A stretch of DNA of 64,000 nucleotides from JAJDYQ01 sp963662865 (GCA_963662865.1 OY759969.1:1054001-1118000), one strand, 5' to 3'. Counted from the first letter of the stretch, positions 24,847-33,634 are shown. Translations and numbers: made by a program. Notes: generated by a model not told the origin, from the sequence alone.

Positions 24847-25171
24847 CCGAGATCAGCGTCAGCGTCAGGCCGCCCTCCTCTAGCGGGCGCTCCAGCAGTA
24901 TCCCGCGCACACCGGCCGAGGCCGAGGTCTGCTCGATGTCATGCTCCGTACTCATCGTGGCCGAAGTCTGCTCCAGGGTCTGCTCCAGCTCGCCACGGCC
25001 ATAACTCGCCGCCGCCCACACCTGCAATCGCTGCGTCACGTTATGCCGGATATACGGCAGCAGCGAGGTCAGCTGTGCTCGACAACTCGCCCTGTTCCGA
25101 AGCACCGCTCCAATCGCCATCGCCGTCGCTGTACGACAGCGCCAGACCGAGCAGCGTGCGGCCATTGTCAC
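24686..25171 (-). CDS. Autotransporter fragment 5: beta-barrel middle
   Basis: The homologous part starts at LTSLLPYIRHNVTQRLQVWA (about 25070) and ends at about IESDDADGMSG (about 24795). It covers barrel strands ASYGRGELEQTLEQTSATMS and GVRGILLERPLEEGGLTLTL. Compared with the intact paralogue at the right edge, one net extra base near 24790 moves the frame to fragment 6. The N-terminal residues before QLTSLL are out-of-frame. Confidence 0.7.
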   Translation of the reverse strand: MTMAARCSVWRCRTATAMAIGAVLRNRASCRAQLTSLLPYIRHNVTQRLQVWAAASYGRGELEQTLEQTSATMSTEHDIEQTSASAGVRGILLERPLEEGGLTLTLISDAALARIESDDADGMSGYVGGHAAFPNGSGVVLAVAAGGRWPVDSGTGVGDAL

Positions 25172-26606
25172 GATCCACGCCCAGCATGCCGGTGGTCACC
25201 TCGCCATCCACCGCGATGCCGTCCTGGTCATCCTCGTAGCGCGAGTACGACGCCTGACCCCACACCGAAACACCGTTCTCCCCGCCACGGTGCACAAAGC
25301 GGCTGCCGCGCAGCATATCGCGCAGCGACAGTGTCCTGGACAGATTCAATAGCCGGTCAACCGAACCGGCGCCCAGGCCATCACCGCCGCCTCCGCCCTG
25401 GCCGAAGCCGTCCGCGCCCAAACCATATCCCGCTCCATATCCCGTGCCGGTGCCATTACCGCCCCCATGCAGCGCTCGACCAGCGGACAGGCCGCTCACA
25501 TTGCCCGACAGCCCAGGTTGATCGGCCACCGACAAGCGGTAATCCAGGCCACCCAGCATATGTTCTACCGCCGTCAGACCGAAACGCGGCAGCCAGGCTT
25601 CCTGTGCCGCCTGCATCTCTTGCATCGCCCCCGTACCGACCGATGCCGCGTCGTTGTCGGCGATCGTCAGTGTGTGCACACGATCGGTGCCCACCGTGTA
25701 ACCCGAACCTGCGGCCAGGGTCAGTATGACCGTCTCGCTGGTCTCGCCCACGCTGTCCTCGGTGATGACCACGGGAATCTCGACGCTGGAGGCACTCGCA
25801 GACGCCACGACCGTGCCGGTCAGCGTGGTGTAGTCGGTGCCGGGTGTCGCTGTGCCGGCCACGGTGTAGGTGATCGTGGTGTTCGCGGCTGGCGCCGGAC
25901 TCAGATTGACCACTACGTTGTACGTGCCCGAGCCTTCGTTGGTGGTAAAGCTGGCCACGGCGAACGAGGCGACCGGCTCGTCGTCGTCGGTGACCGTGAC
26001 TCCCACTTCGGCTATGGCCAGACCATCCGGGTAACCCGCACCGTCGCCGTCGCCGCTTTCTATACTATGGCTGATGGTCGCCGTGCGGTTACCGCCAACG
26101 TTGTCGTTGACGCCCGTCACCGTCACGGTCTGTACCGTATCCCAGTTGCTCGCCGTGAACTCCAGGCTCAGCGGCGCCACGGTCGCCGCACCGGGCGTGT
26201 CGGAGGCCACCGTGATCTCCACATCGCCGGACGGTGGCGTGTCCAGCACCACCGTGTAGGTGTCCATGCCGTTAGCCTCGGCGACCGTGATGCGGGCCGT
26301 GCTCAGGGTCACGCCCGCCACCGCATCGTCGTCGGTCACCGTCACCGTGACATCCTGATTCAGGTCACCCGCCGCATAGCTGCCGCCGTCGCCCGTAGTG
26401 ATCGCATGGCCGATGGTCGCCTCACGATCGCCGGTATCGTCGTCGTTTATGCCGGTCACCGTGACCGTCTGCGCCGTGCCCCAGTTGACCGTCGTGAACG
26501 TCAGGCTGGTCGGGGCCGCCATGGCCGCACTGGTCAGATCGGAGGTCACCGTGATCTCCACTTCGCCGGACGGTGGCGTGTTCAGCACCATCGTGTAGGT
26601 GTCCAT
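25041..26606 (-). CDS. Autotransporter fragment 4: last repeats and start of the beta-barrel
   Basis: A 521-codon frame. It carries two MDTYT..VL..PPSG(E/D)VEITV Calx-beta repeats about 340 bp apart, a further module (SFAVASFTTNEGSGTYNVVV), and a linker with LGGLDYRLSVADQPG. The autotransporter translocator follows: GSVDRLLNLSRTLSLRDMLR and VSVWGQASYSRYEDDQDGI. It stops after AAAVYPA. Comparison with the paralogue at 63610 shows a single extra T (25074, plus strand) that shifts the frame. Confidence 0.75.
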   Translation of the reverse strand: MDTYTMVLNTPPSGEVEITVTSDLTSAAMAAPTSLTFTTVNWGTAQTVTVTGINDDDTGDREATIGHAITTGDGGSYAAGDLNQDVTVTVTDDDAVAGVTLSTARITVAEANGMDTYTVVLDTPPSGDVEITVASDTPGAATVAPLSLEFTASNWDTVQTVTVTGVNDNVGGNRTATISHSIESGDGDGAGYPDGLAIAEVGVTVTDDDEPVASFAVASFTTNEGSGTYNVVVNLSPAPAANTTITYTVAGTATPGTDYTTLTGTVVASASASSVEIPVVITEDSVGETSETVILTLAAGSGYTVGTDRVHTLTIADNDAASVGTGAMQEMQAAQEAWLPRFGLTAVEHMLGGLDYRLSVADQPGLSGNVSGLSAGRALHGGGNGTGTGYGAGYGLGADGFGQGGGGGDGLGAGSVDRLLNLSRTLSLRDMLRGSRFVHRGGENGVSVWGQASYSRYEDDQDGIAVDGEVTTGMLGVDRDNGRTLLGLALSYSDGDGDWSGASEQGELSSTADLAAAVYPA

Positions 26607-27680
26607 GCCGTTAGCCTCGGCGACCGTGATGCGGTCTCGCTGATGGTCACGCCCGGTGCCACATCGTCGTCGGTCACCGTCACCGTGACCGCCGCCGGGG
26701 TCGGAGGGCCACCGGTCGGGTAGTCGCCGCTGTCGCCGCTGCTGATGCGGTGGCTGAGCGTCGCCGTGCGGGCATCGCCGGGGTTGTTTATGTTGTCATC
26801 AACTCCCGTGACCGTCACCGTCTGCTCCATATCCCAGTTGGTCATAGTGAACGTCAGGATCGGCGGGCTCACCGTGGCCGCACTGGTCAGGCCGGAGGTC
26901 ACCGTGATCTCCACCCCGCTCGCCGGTTGGGTGGCCAGCACCACCGTGTAGGTGTCCGTGCCGCCGGCCTCGCTGCCGTTCTCCAGAACCGTGGTGGAAC
27001 CCGCCGTCTCGCTGATGGTGATGGCCGCCGTGTCGTCGTCGGTGATGATCACCGTCACCGCGCCTGTGACCGCGCTATAACCTGTCGTGCCTGAGGCCGT
27101 ATGCGTCAGACTCACCGTGTCGTCTGCCGCGTCGCCGTCCGGGGCCGCGGTCACCGTCACCGTCTGGGCCGTGTCCCAGTCGGTCATCGTGAACGTCAGG
27201 CTGGTTTCGTCCGGCGTCAGGTCGGTGCCGCTATGACCGCTGACCGTGACCGTCACGTCTCCCGTCGGGATAGTCGTCAGGGCCACCGTGTAGTTGGCGG
27301 TGGCACCTTCGGCTACCGTGAGCATCTCGCCAGAGAATGACAGGCCGGCCTCGTCGTTGTCGGTCACCGTCACCGTGACATCCTGATTCAGGTCAGCCAT
27401 CGGTCGGATAGTCGCCGCCGCCGCTGCTGATGCGGTGGCTGAGCGTCGCCTCACGGACGGCGTTGACCCGATTGTCATCAACGCCCGTGACCGTCGCCGT
27501 CTGCTCCGTGTCCCAGTTGGCCGTCGTGAACGTCAGGATCATCGGGTTTACCGTGGCCGCACTGGTCAGGCCGGAGGTCACCGTGATCTCCACCCCGCTC
27601 GCCGGTTGTGAGTCCAGCACCACGGTGTACGTGCCCTCATCGCCCTCTGCAATCGTTATCGCCGTCTCGCTGATGGTCAC
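25960..27680 (-). repeat. Calx-beta units of about 340 bp
   Basis: The conserved string GGAGGTCACCGTGATCTCCA (one base varies) occurs at about 26202, 26541, 26894 and 27573. The spacings are 339, 353 and 679 bp (twice 340). Each unit encodes one module of about 113 residues ending in an acidic TVTVTDDD-type calcium-site motif. Confidence 0.7.
26582..27481 (-). CDS. Autotransporter fragment 3: Calx-beta repeats
   Basis: The homologous part runs from DLNQDVTVTVTDNDEAG (about 27400) to VTISETA (about 26640). It includes VAEGATANYTVALTTIPTGD and VVLATQPASGVEITVTSG modules. Residues before MADLNQ and after ISETA are out-of-frame translation. One base is missing near 26637 compared with the same position of the neighbouring repeat. 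Not an independent gene. Confidence 0.7.
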   Translation of the reverse strand: MMTIGSTPSVRRRSATASAAAAATIRPMADLNQDVTVTVTDNDEAGLSFSGEMLTVAEGATANYTVALTTIPTGDVTVTVSGHSGTDLTPDETSLTFTMTDWDTAQTVTVTAAPDGDAADDTVSLTHTASGTTGYSAVTGAVTVIITDDDTAAITISETAGSTTVLENGSEAGGTDTYTVVLATQPASGVEITVTSGLTSAATVSPPILTFTMTNWDMEQTVTVTGVDDNINNPGDARTATLSHRISSGDSGDYPTGGPPTPAAVTVTVTDDDVAPGVTISETASRSPRLTAWTPTRWC

Positions 27681-29585
27681 GCCCGCCTCTTCGTCGTCGC
27701 TGGTGTTGACCGTGATCTGCGCCGTCAAGGTGTTGTAGTTGCCGCCGGTGGCCGTGTGCGTCAGCGTCGCCGTGTCATCGACGGCGTCGGCGTCTTGTCC
27801 CGCCGTCACCGTGAAGGTCTGTATCATATTCCAGTTGGTCGCCGTGAACTCCAGGCTGTTCGGATTCAGTGTCAGGTCGGTGCCGGTGTGACCCGTGACC
27901 GTCACCGTGACATTGGCCGTCGGGGCGGTGGCCAGGGATACCGGGTAACCGACGCTGGCACCTTCAGCGACCGTCAGGGTCGGCGGCAGCACGATGGTCG
28001 GTTGTTCCATGATGGTGAAGGCCAGGCTGCCCGTGCCGGCGGCGCCGCCGCCCAGGCCGCTGCCGGAGTTGCTGTCCAAAGTGCCCAGGGCGATGGTGAT
28101 GGTCTCGCCGGTGTCGGATGTGCCGTCAACCTGCACGGCCAGGGCCAGGGTGGCGGTGGCCGCAGCCGGGCCGGTAAATGTCACCATGCCGGCGGTGGCG
28201 CTGTTCGGGATGTCGTAGGCGATGTTGTCCGCCGGGATGCCGGTCAGGGTGTAGTCCGTGCCCCGTGTCGCGTTGCCGCCCAGGGTCAGCGGTACGGCCA
28301 GGCTTTCGCCGGCGACCAGGGCGCGGTCCAGGGTGACCATGAGGTTGCGGGTGACGCCCTCACTGATATTGCCCGCCGTGCCCGTCAGGGTCACCGTGGT
28401 GGCGTCGTCGTCGCTCACTCCGACCATGGCCGAGGACGACATACCGACGGTGTAACCGGTGCCGTCCGCTATGGTTACCGTGATGGTGCCGTTGGTCTCG
28501 TCGGTGCTGTCGGTCTGTGTGGGGATTTCAACGGTGGCCGTGGTGGCTCCGGACAGGGTGACCATGTTATCGCCTTCGTCGCCTGAGTCCAGATAATCAC
28601 CGGCGGCGGCGTCCGCTACGGTCAGGTCAATCATCAGGGCGCTGCCCGGAACTCGATTGGCCGTCACGGTGAAGGTCGCGGAACTGCCTTCGGTGACGGC
28701 AGTTCCGCCGGTGATGCTGATGAGCAGCGGGTCTTCGATGCTGAAGTCGTCCAGGCTGTCTGTGCCGCTGGCGCCGCCGTCCAGGCCGGTGCCGGAGTCG
28801 CCGTCCAGGGTGCCCAGGCCGATGATGACTGTCTCGCCGCTGGCTTCAACATCGCTGTCGGGGGTCGCGCTCAGGGTCAGGGTGGCGCTGGTGGCCGATG
28901 GGCCGGTAAAGGTCACCATGCCTGTGGCGCTGTCCAGGCCGGTGTAGGCGACGCCGCTCGCCATGGCGCCGGTGACGCTGTAGTCCGTGCCCGGTGTCGC
29001 CTCACCCATGAAGGTCAGCGGCACCGGCAGCGCCTCGCCCTCGGCCAGGGCGCGGCCCAGGGTGACGGTGATTTCTTTGGTGGCGCCTTCCATGACGTTG
29101 CCTGCGGCGCCCGCCAGGGTCACTGTGGTGGCGTCGTCGTCGGTCACCGTCGCCGTCACTAAGACCGGGGCGAGTGCGTTGTATATGGCATCGCCCGTGG
29201 AGTTGATGGCGTGGGTAATGGTCACTTGCTGATTGGCGGCGTCGGCGTTGTTATCCAGCCCGGCGACGGTGATGGTCTGGACCGTGTCCCAGTTGGTGGC
29301 GGTGAAGATCAGGCTGCCGCTGACTATGGCGGTGTCCGCCATGCCTGAGGTGGGCGTGATGGTGACGTTTGCGGTCGGTTGGGTGGCCAGCATCACGCCG
29401 TAGTCGTCCGTGCCGTCTTCGGTGAGCGTGGTGGCGTCGTCTGTCTCGGTGATGGTCACGCCCGCCGTGTCGTCGTCGATGATGGTGTAGGTGACGATGG
29501 TGGCGTCTGGGTCGAGAACGATGTCGAGAGGGGTACTTGAGTTCCGTTGCAAGGTCAGGGTCACGGTCTCGTCCAGCTCGTCCAC
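27393..29585 (-). CDS. Autotransporter fragment 2: middle Calx-beta repeats
   Basis: A 730-codon frame that picks up the repeat pattern at DELDETVTLTLQR, continuous with fragment 1 after frame correction; the true homologous part extends upstream to about 29660. It contains Calx-beta-like modules with TVTDDDATTVTLAG, VAEGASVGYPVSLATAP and VVLDSQPASGVEITVTSG. There is no start signal of its own. It ends at a TGA after GGDYPTDG, where one extra base (about 27396) breaks the frame before DLNQDVTVTVTD. Confidence 0.75.
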   Translation of the reverse strand: MDELDETVTLTLQRNSSTPLDIVLDPDATIVTYTIIDDDTAGVTITETDDATTLTEDGTDDYGVMLATQPTANVTITPTSGMADTAIVSGSLIFTATNWDTVQTITVAGLDNNADAANQQVTITHAINSTGDAIYNALAPVLVTATVTDDDATTVTLAGAAGNVMEGATKEITVTLGRALAEGEALPVPLTFMGEATPGTDYSVTGAMASGVAYTGLDSATGMVTFTGPSATSATLTLSATPDSDVEASGETVIIGLGTLDGDSGTGLDGGASGTDSLDDFSIEDPLLISITGGTAVTEGSSATFTVTANRVPGSALMIDLTVADAAAGDYLDSGDEGDNMVTLSGATTATVEIPTQTDSTDETNGTITVTIADGTGYTVGMSSSAMVGVSDDDATTVTLTGTAGNISEGVTRNLMVTLDRALVAGESLAVPLTLGGNATRGTDYTLTGIPADNIAYDIPNSATAGMVTFTGPAAATATLALAVQVDGTSDTGETITIALGTLDSNSGSGLGGGAAGTGSLAFTIMEQPTIVLPPTLTVAEGASVGYPVSLATAPTANVTVTVTGHTGTDLTLNPNSLEFTATNWNMIQTFTVTAGQDADAVDDTATLTHTATGGNYNTLTAQITVNTSDDEEAGVTISETAITIAEGDEGTYTVVLDSQPASGVEITVTSGLTSAATVNPMILTFTTANWDTEQTATVTGVDDNRVNAVREATLSHRISSGGGDYPTDG

Positions 29586-29647
29586 TGTGTCGCCGTTTAT
29601 CCGAATCTTGCGCTGATAGCTGGCGAAATTGGTAACAATATCAGTCG

Positions 29648-32600
29648 TTAATTCGCACCCAGAGACGCACCGCTAACGACCGTTGGATTATTATTGGCGC
29701 GGGTGTACCGCCAGTCGGCGCTGTCGCCGCGGGTGGCGGTGCCGCCCAAACATATCTCGAAATTGAAGGTTCCCGTATAAGGCGGGGCGAAGGTCACCGT
29801 CACGGTCGCGCCGTCGGTAATGCCGGAATCGCCCTCGGCGGCCATGGTGCGGTCCAGGCTGATTGATAGGGTGTGGACGACGGTATCGCCTACCATCACG
29901 TCGAAGGTCGTGTCGCTGGCGTGCGGGTCGGCGCCGCCGCCGACATTGGTGGCCCGGCTGGCGAGGTCGAAGCCGTTGGCGCTGTCGTCGTTCGGGCCCA
30001 GCGCGATGGTGTAGGTCTCGGTGCCGCCGCCCTCGTCGGTGTCGTCGAGCGTCGTGGTCAGCACCAGGGTGGCGGTCTCGGCGCCTGCGCCTGCAAAGTT
30101 CAGCAACGGGGTGGCCGTGTCCTCTGCCGACAGGGTGACGCCGGTGCCGTCGGCTGCCAGGCTCCAGTCGTCTGCGGTGACTCCGGTGCCACCGATTGAC
30201 AGTGGCACGTCGATGATTTCGCCGGCTGTCAGTGCCCGGTTCAGGGCGATGGTGAAACCCACTGTGCCGCCTTCGTCAATGGCGCCGGTGCCGCCGGTGC
30301 GGGTCAGGGAGACGATGGTGGGGTCGTCGTCGGTGATGGTGTAGGTGACGCGGTTGGCGGTTGGGGAGATGACGACTTCGGGAGGGGTACCTAAGTTCCG
30401 TTGCAAGGTCACAGTCACGGTCTCGTCCAGCTCGTCCACCGTGTCGCCGTTTATCCGAATCTTGTCCTGAAAGTTGGGGGTAATAATACTCACGCTAATT
30501 ACACCCGACGAGCAACTAGCTAAAGAGAGAGAGTCGCTGGCAATGTCTAGTGCACCATTGCTGAGGTTGGTGTACCGCCAGTCGGCACTGTCGCCACGGG
30601 TGGCGGTGCCACTCAGACATATGTTGAAACTGAACCCCACAGGACGTGGCGGGTCGATGGTTATCGTCACGGTCGCGCCGTCGGTAATACCGGAATCGCC
30701 CTCGGCGGCCATGGTGCGGTCCAGGCTGATTGATAAGGTGTGGACGGTGGCATCGCCTACCATGACGTCGAAGGTATTGTCGCTGGCGTGCGGGTCGGCG
30801 CCGTCGTCGACATTGGTGGCCCGGCTGGCGAGATCAAAGCCGTTGGCGCTGGCGTCGTTCGGGCCCAGCGCGATGGTGTAGGTCTCGGTGCCCTCGTCGG
30901 TATTGTCGCCCGCCGGTGTCAGCACCAGGGTGGCGGTCTCGGCGCCTGCGCCTGCAAAGCTCAGCAACGGGGTGGCCGTGTTCTCTGCCGACAGGGTGAC
31001 GCCGGTGCCGGCGGCTGCCAGGCTCCAGTCGCCTGTGGTGACTCCGGTGCCGCCGATTGACAGCGGCACGTCGATGATTTCGCCAGCCGCCAGTGCCCGA
31101 CTCAAGGCGATGGTGAAACCCACTGTGCCGCCTTCTTCAATGGCACCGGTGCCGCCGGTGCGGGTCAGGGAGACGATGGCGGGGTCGTCGTCGGTGATGG
31201 TGAAGGTGACGCTGTCGGCGTCTGAGTCGAAAACGATGTTGCGGGGGGTTGCGTTCACCCGTTGCAAGGTCAGGGTCACGGTCTCGTCCAGCTCGTCCAC
31301 TGTGTCGCCGTTTATCCGAATCTTGCGCTGAAGGCTGGCGAAATTGGTAACAAAACTAGCCACTGCATTGCACCCAGTGATGCTGGCAATGGTCTGTGGA
31401 CTATTATCGGTGCGGGTATACCGCCAGTCGGCGCTGTCGCCGTGGGTGGCGGTGCCGCCCGGACATATATTGAGACCGAAGCCTCCCGTATAAGGCGGGT
31501 CGAAGGTCACCGTCACGGTCGCGCCGTCGGTAATGCCTGAATCGCCCTCGGCGGCCATGGTGCGGTCCAGGCTGATTGATAAGGTGTGGGTGACGGCATC
31601 GGTCACCATCACGTCGAAGGTATTGGCGCTGGCGTGCGGGTCGGCGCCGCCGCCGACATTGGTGCCCCGACTGGCGAGGTCAAAGCCGTTGGCGCTGGCG
31701 TCGTTCGGGCCCAGCGCGATGGTGTAGGTCTCGGTGCCACCTTCGGCGGTGTCGTCGAATGTCGGTGACAGCACCAGGGTGGCGGTCCGGGCACCCTCAC
31801 CCGAAAAGCGCAGCTGTGGCATGGCCGTGGTTTGGGCCGACAGGGTCACGCCGGTATTGAGGCCGCCGGGCGCGGGCGCCAGGCTCCAGTCGTCTGTGGT
31901 CACCCCCGTGCCGCCGATGGCCAGCGGCACGTCGATGATCTCTCCGGCAATCAGTGGCCGGGACAGGCTGACGGTCAATCCGATCGTGCCGGTTTCGCTA
32001 ACGGCGCCGGCACCGACACCGACGCGGGCCAGGGAGACGATGGTGGGGTCGTCGTCGGTGATGGTGTAGGTGACGCGGCCAGTGGTAATGCCCACGCCGT
32101 TGGGGGTGTTTACCGACGAGGTGCTTGTCGTCAACCTGGCAAGGGTCAGTACCACCGTCTCGTCCGGCTCATCTGTCGTGTCGCCGTCGGTCCGTATGTT
32201 GTAAGTTGTGCCTGTGCTTGTCGCATTGGCACCAACAACCACGGTTGTGCAACCCGGCGTGGTAGTGCCCTCAGTTTGTGTAGTACTGCCCACGCCGACG
32301 ATAAACGAATTTCTGCTTCCAGTCCTAAGGATAAAGTCCCTGCCCTCTCTCAGGTAGGTGGCAGTGCTGCCGGGGTCAATGCAGACTAAAAAGAAGGTGT
32401 TACTACTACGGGCAGGTGCCATGTTAATCTGGAACCTTGTGTCCTGCGAACCGGAATTGCCTTCGGAACCGGTGGTACTGGTCAGGCTAATCGATGCTTC
32501 GTGCGAGCTCACCAAGAAGACTGGGGAGAGGGCGAAGAACGGTTGACTAAAATTGTCCTGAACAGTGAAACTGGCACCAAAATTCAAGCCTGTCGCCCCG

Positions 32601-33238
32601 CTCCCTGATCTGACCTGATTCTGACCAAGTGCATGTCCGCTAAACACAGTTCCATCGTCGTTGCTGCCTGTATAGACTGCGGCAGTCGAGCTAACTGAAG
32701 CTGCATTTCTGTCGCGTACTGCTGAGCTATCCCACGAACCGTCGTGGAAGTCGGAGTAATTGTCGGCGACCCTGGCGCCGCCCAGCCAGTAGATAGGCAC
32801 GCCGGTACCGGTGGTCATGGCATTGTCGCGGGCGTTCACCGTGGTGGTTGAAGCGAGGACGCGGAAGGCCGAGCTGTAGGGTCGAATGGCTGCGTGCCCA
32901 TCGGCAGCGTCGTTTTGCACATGGGTGTTGTAGTCGGCGATGTTCGCTGACACGGCGTTCCTGCGGGTTGTTGTGCGGAACATCAGCCGGAATCTGCCGC
33001 CAGGGTTGACGGCAGACGGTCTCAGCGCCCAGTTCTGGGGGACGGTGTAGGAACCGTCGGCATTGGCCATTGGCGTGGTCTGGGCGGCGGCTTCGGGCGC
33101 AAAGCCCACCCACAACGGCAACCCAAGCAACACGACAACCAGCCCGCGGCGCAGGCTGGAAAGGCTAAAGCGGTTTAGGGCAGGCGCGAACCGATTGGAT
33201 ACCGAGCGCCGCCCTGTGTTGATGGCGAAGCTAAGCAT
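29648..33238 (-). CDS. Autotransporter fragment 1: signal peptide, N-domain and first Calx-beta repeats
   Basis: A 1196-codon frame. Residues 1-52 form an extended signal peptide: a basic N-region with SLSSLRRGLVVVLLGLPLWV then PEAAAQ. A globular N-terminal domain follows (about 55-230), including FRLMFRTTTRRNAVSANIAD and IYWLGGARVADNYSDFHDGS. Then come large Calx-beta modules with the recurring signature MAAEGDSGITDGATVTV, a Cys-bearing strand with DSADWRYT, and RINGDTVDELDETVT. Three near-identical 846-867 bp units are present. The frame ends at TAA after SGASLGAN because of a net 2-nt excess relative to the other units. An earlier start (33330) with a strong Shine-Dalgarno would enter this frame only if the poly-C tract had 26 or 29 nt. 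Confidence 0.8.
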   Translation of the reverse strand: MLSFAINTGRRSVSNRFAPALNRFSLSSLRRGLVVVLLGLPLWVGFAPEAAAQTTPMANADGSYTVPQNWALRPSAVNPGGRFRLMFRTTTRRNAVSANIADYNTHVQNDAADGHAAIRPYSSAFRVLASTTTVNARDNAMTTGTGVPIYWLGGARVADNYSDFHDGSWDSSAVRDRNAASVSSTAAVYTGSNDDGTVFSGHALGQNQVRSGSGATGLNFGASFTVQDNFSQPFFALSPVFLVSSHEASISLTSTTGSEGNSGSQDTRFQINMAPARSSNTFFLVCIDPGSTATYLREGRDFILRTGSRNSFIVGVGSTTQTEGTTTPGCTTVVVGANATSTGTTYNIRTDGDTTDEPDETVVLTLARLTTSTSSVNTPNGVGITTGRVTYTITDDDPTIVSLARVGVGAGAVSETGTIGLTVSLSRPLIAGEIIDVPLAIGGTGVTTDDWSLAPAPGGLNTGVTLSAQTTAMPQLRFSGEGARTATLVLSPTFDDTAEGGTETYTIALGPNDASANGFDLASRGTNVGGGADPHASANTFDVMVTDAVTHTLSISLDRTMAAEGDSGITDGATVTVTFDPPYTGGFGLNICPGGTATHGDSADWRYTRTDNSPQTIASITGCNAVASFVTNFASLQRKIRINGDTVDELDETVTLTLQRVNATPRNIVFDSDADSVTFTITDDDPAIVSLTRTGGTGAIEEGGTVGFTIALSRALAAGEIIDVPLSIGGTGVTTGDWSLAAAGTGVTLSAENTATPLLSFAGAGAETATLVLTPAGDNTDEGTETYTIALGPNDASANGFDLASRATNVDDGADPHASDNTFDVMVGDATVHTLSISLDRTMAAEGDSGITDGATVTITIDPPRPVGFSFNICLSGTATRGDSADWRYTNLSNGALDIASDSLSLASCSSGVISVSIITPNFQDKIRINGDTVDELDETVTVTLQRNLGTPPEVVISPTANRVTYTITDDDPTIVSLTRTGGTGAIDEGGTVGFTIALNRALTAGEIIDVPLSIGGTGVTADDWSLAADGTGVTLSAEDTATPLLNFAGAGAETATLVLTTTLDDTDEGGGTETYTIALGPNDDSANGFDLASRATNVGGGADPHASDTTFDVMVGDTVVHTLSISLDRTMAAEGDSGITDGATVTVTFAPPYTGTFNFEICLGGTATRGDSADWRYTRANNNPTVVSGASLGAN
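29690..32060 (-). repeat. Three tandem 846-867 bp units in the autotransporter gene
   Basis: The block GAATCGCCCTCGGCGGCCAT, followed by a nearly identical stretch, occurs at about 29825, 30692 and 31538, giving periods of 867 and 846 bp. Each unit encodes about 285 residues with one SADWRYT/DELDETV Calx-beta half and one GTVGFTIALSRALAAGEIID half. Confidence 0.8.
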
Positions 33239-33330
33239 AAATACCCCATTTGGGGGGGGGGGGGGGGGGGGGGGGGGGGCATTAAATTGTATATGTCGCC
33301 TGTGGCGCGTTTCAGGTGCATTTTAACCAT
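33175..33330 (-). CDS. Leader frame through the poly-C tract (OFF-frame product)
   Basis: This is the frame used by the well-placed Shine-Dalgarno at 33337-33343 and the ATG at 33330: 17 residues, nine prolines from the C tract, then QMGYLCLASPSTQGG and a stop at 33175. It would be the truncated product in the present phase. Translation could also begin at 33238 with only a weak GGGG before it, so expression in this phase is not excluded. Confidence 0.4.
   Translation of the reverse strand: MVKMHLKRATGDIYNLMPPPPPPPPPQMGYLCLASPSTQGGARYPIGSRLP
33252..33279 (-). repeat. 28-nt poly-C tract (poly-G on plus strand) at the autotransporter start
   Basis: An uninterrupted run of 28 G on the plus strand lies 14-41 bp before the ATG at 33238 and inside the frame that begins at the ATG at 33330. 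That upstream ATG has a strong Shine-Dalgarno (AGAGGAG, 6-nt spacing). It reads MVKMHLKRATGDIYNLM, then polyproline, then leaves the autotransporter frame at the present tract length. Gain of one C or loss of two would put it in frame (entering as NGVFMLSF). This is the layout of a slipped-strand contingency locus. Confidence 0.75.
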
Positions 33331-33526
33331 GATAATCTCCTCTGTTACGACGGCGTTCAAGCGGCCTTGCGGGCCGAATTATTTCCCATTTGCTGGTCCG
33401 GATTTCCTGCTTCGGGTTCCGGGTTCTCTGTCCGGGGTTGTCCGTTCAGGGCCGATTATCGGGCCCAGACCATTGCTGCTATTCTAGTCCCATCCCGGAC
33501 GGATTGCAAACCCTGATCTGAGTTTA

Positions 33527-33634
33527 CTACATATTGTACTTTTTGTTGTGGTTGATAGTGTACTGCACGGGGGTTGGTAATCCCAGCCCTTTATGTGGAC
33601 GAAGGCCGCTGTACTTGACCCGCCCATCGATCAT
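33527..33634 (-). pseudogene. Transposase C-terminal relic
   Basis: Read on the minus strand, about 35 codons encode the typical end of an integrase-core transposase: VKYSGLRPHKGLGLPTPVQY, then TINHNKKYNM and TAG at 33527-33529. An in-frame TAA lies a few codons upstream, so nothing of the catalytic core remains in frame. It lies between the adhesin leader and msrA. It may belong to the same transposase type as the relic at the left edge. The rest of 33331-33526 and 33635-33903 shows no gene. Confidence 0.5.

Larger units (their letters stand above)
24142..33238 (-). pseudogene. Giant Calx-beta repeat autotransporter, interrupted by five indels
   Basis: Read as one gene this would be an exported surface protein of about 3000 residues: signal peptide, N-terminal domain, many Calx-beta-like repeats, and a C-terminal autotransporter beta-barrel ending in LRW. 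The frame changes five times, near 29660-29690, 27396, 26637, 25074 and 24790, each by a small indel. At every junction the expected repeat or barrel sequence resumes in another frame. Neighbouring housekeeping genes are intact. Either the gene has decayed or the assembly has errors in this G+C-rich repetitive DNA. The six frames are listed separately. The start region also carries a 28-nt poly-C tract. Confidence 0.8.

Noticed and set aside
25467..26723. 418-codon plus-strand frame opposite the autotransporter
   Set aside because: Composition is Arg/His/Gly-rich nonsense produced by antisense of G+C-rich Calx-beta repeats; the minus strand has clear protein repeats and a barrel.
27756..28586. 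276-codon plus-strand frame in the repeat region
   Set aside because: Same antisense effect; no domain, no ribosome-binding site, repeats mirror the minus-strand modules.
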